From Cepaea nemoralis (taxonomy: Eukaryota; Mollusca; Gastropoda; Stylommatophora; Helicidae), in assembly GCA_014155875.1 (NCBI GenBank), contig JACEFZ010011719.1:89501-153500 (forward strand): DNA of 64,000 bases, written 5' to 3'. The position numbers and the translations under genes are program-made. Below, one piece after another: positions 59,081 through 64,000 of the stretch. The notes below the pieces were generated by a model. The model had not been told where the DNA came from, did not search any database, and saw nothing but the letters and a program-made list of their open reading frames with translations. Position 1 is the first letter of the stretch, and every line of letters begins with the position of its first letter.

Positions 59081-61150
59081 ATGGCTACTCGTACTTTAGA
59101 TTTAGCTAAGGTGCGGGCATCTGCAACTGAGATGGGATTGGAAGGTGAGGAGTTCAAAGCCTATGTACTGGAAGTAGAGAGAGACTTCAGAGCAGAAGAG
59201 AGGGAGAGAAGAAAGTCAGAAATTGAGCTTGAAGCTCGAAAGGTAGCACTTGAAGAGCAAAAGTTGGTGGCAGACCAACAGGCACAAAAACTGGCAGCTG
59301 ACCTAGAGTCTAAGAAATTAGATGCTAGGAAGTTGGAAATGGAACATGAGTTCCGTATGAAGCAACTTGAGGTAGAGGCTAAATCTGTTGGTGAGTCTGA
59401 GGGAGCAGTAGGTGGAGTAGCTTTACCTAGCTCATCAGTAGCCAGCAGACCAGCTTACCATGCTATGAAATGGCCGTTTCCACCATTTGAACCGGACCAA
59501 GAGAAGATAGATCAATTCTTAGAGAAGTTCGAGGCAATGTGTAAAGCTATGGGTTTAGAGCCTGAGCGTTGGAATCTTAAGCTTTCACAAGGACTCCGTG
59601 GCACCGCGTACGAAGTGTATGCGCGTCTTCCCCCAGGGATGGAAAATGATTATCCAACCCTGAAATCGGCTCTTTTGAAAAGATTCGAAATGACAGCCCA
59701 TGCTTACAGGCGGAGGTTCAGAACTTCCAAGAGAGAACCAGGTGAGATGTTCTCGGCCTATAGTGTGAGGCTGAACTCATACCTGTTGAAATGGATGGCG
59801 TTGGCCAATTTCAAAGAGGATTATGAGAGTCTGAGAGAGTTGATGGTGGTGGATCAAATGAAGATGCAGATGTCCAAGCCTTTAAGGAATTTCTTAGGGG
59901 AAAATGGGGCGGAAAGGCTAGACATAGTAAATAAGTTAGCTGAAAGGTATGGGGAAGTCTATGGTGAGACTGGGGATTCCAGTCAGACTGATTCACAGAA
60001 AAGGCAGAAGGGGCTTGATCAGAAGCCCAAGACCAAAGGTCCCAAAGAATCATCCAATGTAGCAGATCCTGTGGTAAAAGACTCTGGTAAGAAACCCGAT
60101 AAGCAAAGCCCTCCCGCCTCCCCAAAACGGAAGTGGAGTAAGAGGTGGTGTAAGCACTGTAAGTCTCCTTCCCATAATACTGTAGATTGTCTGAGGAAGC
60201 CAAAGGACTTGCACTTTGCGTGTCTCGCCTCTAATAGAGGTAGACCTAGCGAGACCACACCTAAGGGTCGGGAGAAACCAAAGTCTGAGAAATCACCTGT
60301 GATCGAAACGATAGAGGTGAATGGGAAGCAGGTGGAATGTCTATACGATACAGGATTGCAGTTTGAAGCTGTAATCTCATCCCACCTTGTGAGCCCAGGG
60401 CAGCTCACCGGCGAGACAAGAGAATTTCAGCTGGCCATGAGGAGCTCCGTAGCTATGGACTTGCCGATTGCTCGGATTGACATTCGGTGCAGGTACGTTA
60501 CGGGTAGCATCCAGGCGGCTGTGCTGCCTGATCCTATTTACCCTTTGATCCTCGGTCGTCCGCATGTATTCCTGGGGGACCCCAGGGAACATTGTCTAGT
60601 GAGCGCTAGGCAGGCCAGGGCTAAGGATGGAGAAAGGCAGTGTGGTAAGGAAATAGACCATTCTCTTGCGAGGTTAGTGAGCAGTGCTCAAAGTAGGGAC
60701 CAGACTTTGCGTCCTTACTTACTGGAGGTGTCCCAAAGTTCTGTCCCGCCAACTCCGGGTCAGTTCTATGTAGAAAACCGGTTGCTTTATCGTAGAGCCG
60801 GGCAAGGGGATAGCCAGTACGGTCAGATGGTAGTCCCTACTGACTACAGATCCCGCTTGATACATAGAGTGCATACCTTATCCTTAACCGGACATAAGGA
60901 TGTGGGGGCAACAGTCCAGTGTCTTTCCAGCCACTACCACTGGCCTGGAATGACAGGCGACGTGCGGAGATATATCCGGTCGTGCCCAAAGTGTTGTCTG
61001 GCAGCACCAAAGCACAGGACCAGAAACGGTTTATCTCTGCAGATTGGAGATAGGGTTCTCGCGCTTCTCCCAATCGAGGGGGCGGAATTCGAACTCGGAT
61101 GGCAGGGCCCTTTTCCTGTGGAAGCGGATAATGTCCCGATCCACGTATGA
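59081..61150 (+). CDS. Gag-protease-integrase-end polyprotein of a defective LTR element
   Basis: A 689-residue frame. Residues 25-105 are a charged coiled coil; 125-300 the Gag capsid-like region (KWPFPPFEPDQEKIDQFLEK); 357-370 a CCHC zinc knuckle (C357, C360, H365, C370); 405-500 a retropepsin-like domain with DTG at 423-425 and LILGRPH at 489-495; 595-638 the integrase zinc domain (H598, H604, C635, C638); 652-680 resembles the integrase C-terminal GDRVL...GWQGPF segment. Between protease and integrase there is no reverse transcriptase or RNase H, and between the two integrase parts no DDE core. The frame stops early because of one extra G near 61124, after which copy 1 reads on. It is Ty3/Gypsy-like by domain order. 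Movement would need enzymes from a complete relative. Confidence 0.88.
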   Translation: MATRTLDLAKVRASATEMGLEGEEFKAYVLEVERDFRAEERERRKSEIELEARKVALEEQKLVADQQAQKLAADLESKKLDARKLEMEHEFRMKQLEVEAKSVGESEGAVGGVALPSSSVASRPAYHAMKWPFPPFEPDQEKIDQFLEKFEAMCKAMGLEPERWNLKLSQGLRGTAYEVYARLPPGMENDYPTLKSALLKRFEMTAHAYRRRFRTSKREPGEMFSAYSVRLNSYLLKWMALANFKEDYESLRELMVVDQMKMQMSKPLRNFLGENGAERLDIVNKLAERYGEVYGETGDSSQTDSQKRQKGLDQKPKTKGPKESSNVADPVVKDSGKKPDKQSPPASPKRKWSKRWCKHCKSPSHNTVDCLRKPKDLHFACLASNRGRPSETTPKGREKPKSEKSPVIETIEVNGKQVECLYDTGLQFEAVISSHLVSPGQLTGETREFQLAMRSSVAMDLPIARIDIRCRYVTGSIQAAVLPDPIYPLILGRPHVFLGDPREHCLVSARQARAKDGERQCGKEIDHSLARLVSSAQSRDQTLRPYLLEVSQSSVPPTPGQFYVENRLLYRRAGQGDSQYGQMVVPTDYRSRLIHRVHTLSLTGHKDVGATVQCLSSHYHWPGMTGDVRRYIRSCPKCCLAAPKHRTRNGLSLQIGDRVLALLPIEGAEFELGWQGPFPVEADNVPIHV

Positions 61151-61936
61151 GGTGAAGGTCCGCGGGGAATTGCGTAAGTTCCATTGTACTCTCCTTCAGA
61201 ATTTGGAGAGGTCCGAGGTAGTTTCTCCACAAAGTAGTGCGACTACCATCGCGCTAGATTCGGTTCTGGGTCCAGACGAGGGCGAGGAAGACTCAGTCCT
61301 ACGCAGTACATCCTGTGGGGAGGGTCTGCGGTCTCCTGAGCGTTCAACCGTAGATAGGGCGAACAGGCTCCGTCGGGAAGAGGCCCATGGTGTTAAGCAC
61401 ACTGGGAATCGAGGTCGGACAGGCGAAGTCACATCTGGCACGACGGGATCGTCGGGTGACTCGATACGCCGACAGGCTCACTGTCCTTACTCGCGGGAGA
61501 GAAGGCAGGAGCAAGGGTACTCCAGACGAACCTGGAGTAAGCGACCATTCATTTCGGTCGACATCCGCGAACAGTCCACGAGGGTGATGCCTAGTCGGGA
61601 TAGGAGAAATCCTATTGTCGGAAGGGACGAACGAACCTTCAGTAAAGTAACCGATGGCCTACACCAGGTGGATGCGGAACAGTCCAGTGTAGACAGATCC
61701 TGTAAGCCAATCACCAGGCCGTTACGTTTCGGGCCTAATCGCTGGAGATAACGTATGTTTGAGGCGGTGGTTGGTGATCCAGCATCCATACCATTCTGGT
61801 GGATCTCCCCAGGGAAAGTGAATGTTATGGAACGTCTTTTCCTGGGAATCCAATCTTGATAGAGTAGAGGTTCAGAGTTCAGACCGATCTTTGTCTAGTG
61901 AGTTCGACAGGGTCGACCATCTTAAGTGGGGGCCTA
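61151..61936 (+). pseudogene. Integrase C-terminal remnant and 3' internal region, copy 2
   Basis: As in copy 1: a frame to 61751 with the integrase-end motif and an Arg/Ser-rich extension, then the polypurine stretch ending near 61934. Confidence 0.6.
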
Positions 61937-64000
61937 TGTGACGAAACGGCTACAGATCGGCATATCTCTGCATAATAGCCCTTTGAAGGGAGTGCGAGGC
62001 GTTGGTCTCCCTTGAAATTAATATCAATTAATAGGGGATTTCCCTAGAAACGTAGTGCGGGGCGGAGCTATTCTAGTTATTTATAGAACAATCTAGAATG
62101 TTCCCTCAAGTGCGTACGTGGGAAATAGCTCTAAGTTCACGAGTGCTTCAGGCAGCACGGGTTGGTGGAACTTATCGTGACTCTGGTTTTCTTCATGAAT
62201 CATGAAAGTCACGCGGCCCGTGTAGGCGAGTGGAAGGCGCACTGACATTGTCGTGGTCAGTCGCCCACCAAATCTCAGCGTGAACAGATCGCAGCCAACA
62301 GGCTGATGTAATTTTGATGTCAATATTCGCGGCCAGTGCGGACATCTGCAGTCAAGGTTGTGATTCTTCAATCACAGGTTAGTTGAATACTTATTCTATT
62401 ATTTAATTGTTGTCGTGATGCCGTGCTGAGTTCCCGGAATGAATTAATTGCCGTCGCAAAATTGAGTTATCCGTTACAGTTGGCGGTTGCATATTTAAGT
62501 AGGCTTTATCGATCAGCGATGTAATGTGTTACCTGACGGAACAAGCCGTATTCCACAGCGAGTGGTGTGTAAATAAAATAGGCCGAACGATGTGCTTTAC
62601 AGTGTGTAGCAGTTACTGGTTTGGTTTATTAATTACGCAGGCAAGGCGACAGTTTGTCAGTCATTACATCAACATGCATGACGCTGTAAATGATAAGGTG
62701 GAGCTTATTATTAAAGATGTTGAATGTGCTTCGTGACATTAGAATTGTAACTTAATTGTTCTATCAGTGGTGGTGATTTTTCGAGGAATCAAGGTGAGAT
62801 CAGCAGTGGTGTATTTGCTGTGTGCAGATAGCCGTGTTATTCCGCGTAAGCCGAATGGTGTTGCATCGGATAGGATAACAGTTGATAGAAGGTATTCATG
62901 ATACTATAGTTACTGCTTGTTGTCATGTCCGTCCGCTATGATGACCGTGCAGGTTCCATCTTACGTTTGTCTAGGCAGCGGGAGGTAGGCCGGTACCCCC
63001 AACCCGATAGGTAATAGGTCCGACCCAATGCGATCGTGCAGATCCGAAGAGTGAACATACCCGATCGAGGGTGAATGCGGCACTCCGTAATTCGAGGCCG
63101 TGGTGTCTAGATAGATCGAGGTTTGAACCTAACCGTTTCTGTCTCTAATATTCTACTCTTCTGGAACCCTGACTCGGTTCATGGAGTACTTGGAGTACTG
63201 CCGTGAAGTAGTAGTATATGAGAAGAATAATCCCCCCCCAAAAAGGTGGAGTCAAAGTTTGGTAGTGGAGTCTGGAGGTTTGCTACATTGGATGACGTGA
63301 CTTAAGTCGTCACGGGACAAGGTACACGGGACCCACAGTAGCTGTGGGAAAGTGTAATGGTGGATGGCCACCACAGCTGTGCTCGACCGGCACAGGTATG
63401 ACTGACCTGAAAGATAGTCAGTGAATACAAGGGCAACTCAGGATCTGGGGCAGGGATCCCAGACCTGACACTATGGCTGTGATATGATTTTGTTATTTAA
63501 GTGTAACAAGTCATGAGTTCTCCTTGGTTAATGCTATAGTAATGAATTATCAGGAGTATAATTCATTATGGGCATATAGTTATTAATGTGTGTAATTGAT
63601 CAGTCCATGGGTTAAGGGATTGATGAATTGATGAGTCTGTCAGGAAGGAGATGTCCGGCTGGACACCTTCTCGATACAGTAATCCCTACACTGAAAGGAA
63701 AGTAAGTGTATATGTTGATTGATGATGGAAGATGAAACCGGATTGGACTGGCACCAGGCGAAGGATGCTTGACAGAGTCATACAGTCGACTCTGGTGCTA
63801 GGGGTTATATGTAGCCCAGAAGTGTTACTTGACTGAACAGGTGTGCTATTGCTTTTTCTACCATCATTATGCCTATATATTATAGTGACTAAGTAGATCT
63901 ATGATGTGATGATTTCATACTCATGTTGGTAGACATGAGGAATGTCTGAGAGGCAGGTGACGGGGTGGAGATGCTAGGTAGTCTTTGTTGTAGTTGAGTA
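61937..64000 (+). repeat. LTR 3, first 2,064 bp
   Basis: Matches LTR 1 and 2 to the window edge. Whether it is the terminal LTR or leads into another internal region cannot be seen. Confidence 0.9.

Larger units (their letters stand above)
48615..64000 (+). mobile_element. Tandem LTR retrotransposon array (LTR-int-LTR-int-LTR), partial
   Basis: Three LTR starts (48615, 55280, 61937) are spaced 6,665 and 6,657 bp. Two internal regions of 3,100 bp lie between. Copies are nearly identical. Both internal regions share the middle LTR, the structure expected from unequal or LTR-LTR recombination between copies, or from insertion of a concatemer. The right end, and therefore the target duplication, lies outside the window. 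Confidence 0.9.

Overview
This window is animal nuclear DNA, most likely lophotrochozoan and probably molluscan. The signs are spliced exons of a TRIM2/TRIM3-type gene, tRNA-derived SINEs, several LINE remnants, a mariner, a Helitron-like repeat, TTAGGG-type hexamers, dense micro- and minisatellites and no bacterial gene organisation. The species call is inference; almost everything here is mobile DNA or tandem repeat.

Layout. 1-3.4 kb: a SINE, a 72-bp tandem array, microsatellites and nested LINE 3' fragments. 3,436-19,593: a 16.2-kb near-perfect palindrome with arms of about 8.6 and 7.5 kb, a 75-bp unique centre and a 6-bp target duplication (CACCAT). It lies inside an old LINE reverse transcriptase whose frame resumes on the other side. 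Each arm carries a two-zinc-finger gene (intact on the right, frameshifted on the left), a 73-bp satellite array and telomere-like hexamers near the centre. Termini (AG...CT) and target-site length fit Maverick/Polinton-type transposons, but no polymerase core, integrase or capsid gene was found. 19.6-31 kb: SINEs, a 24-bp minisatellite, a mariner inserted in a LINE, a Helitron-like element with repeated 3' ends, and more LINE pieces. 31-41.8 kb: minisatellites and AT-rich DNA without a recognised gene.

41.8-48.6 kb holds the only host gene recognised: the 3' end of a minus-strand TRIM2/TRIM3-like NHL-repeat gene. There are two complete exons and the last 13 codons of a third. The donor end of that third exon is repeated about nine times in tandem. 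The exon is then cut at 48,615 by an LTR retrotransposon array (LTR-internal-LTR-internal-LTR) that fills the rest of the window.

The LTR element has 3.56-kb LTRs, a tRNA-Pro primer binding site and only 3.1 kb of internal sequence. This encodes Gag, a protease-like domain and the two ends of integrase; reverse transcriptase, RNase H and the integrase core are missing, so it must be mobilised in trans if it moves at all. The two most unusual structures are the palindromic transposon and the exon-donor array abutting the LTR array.
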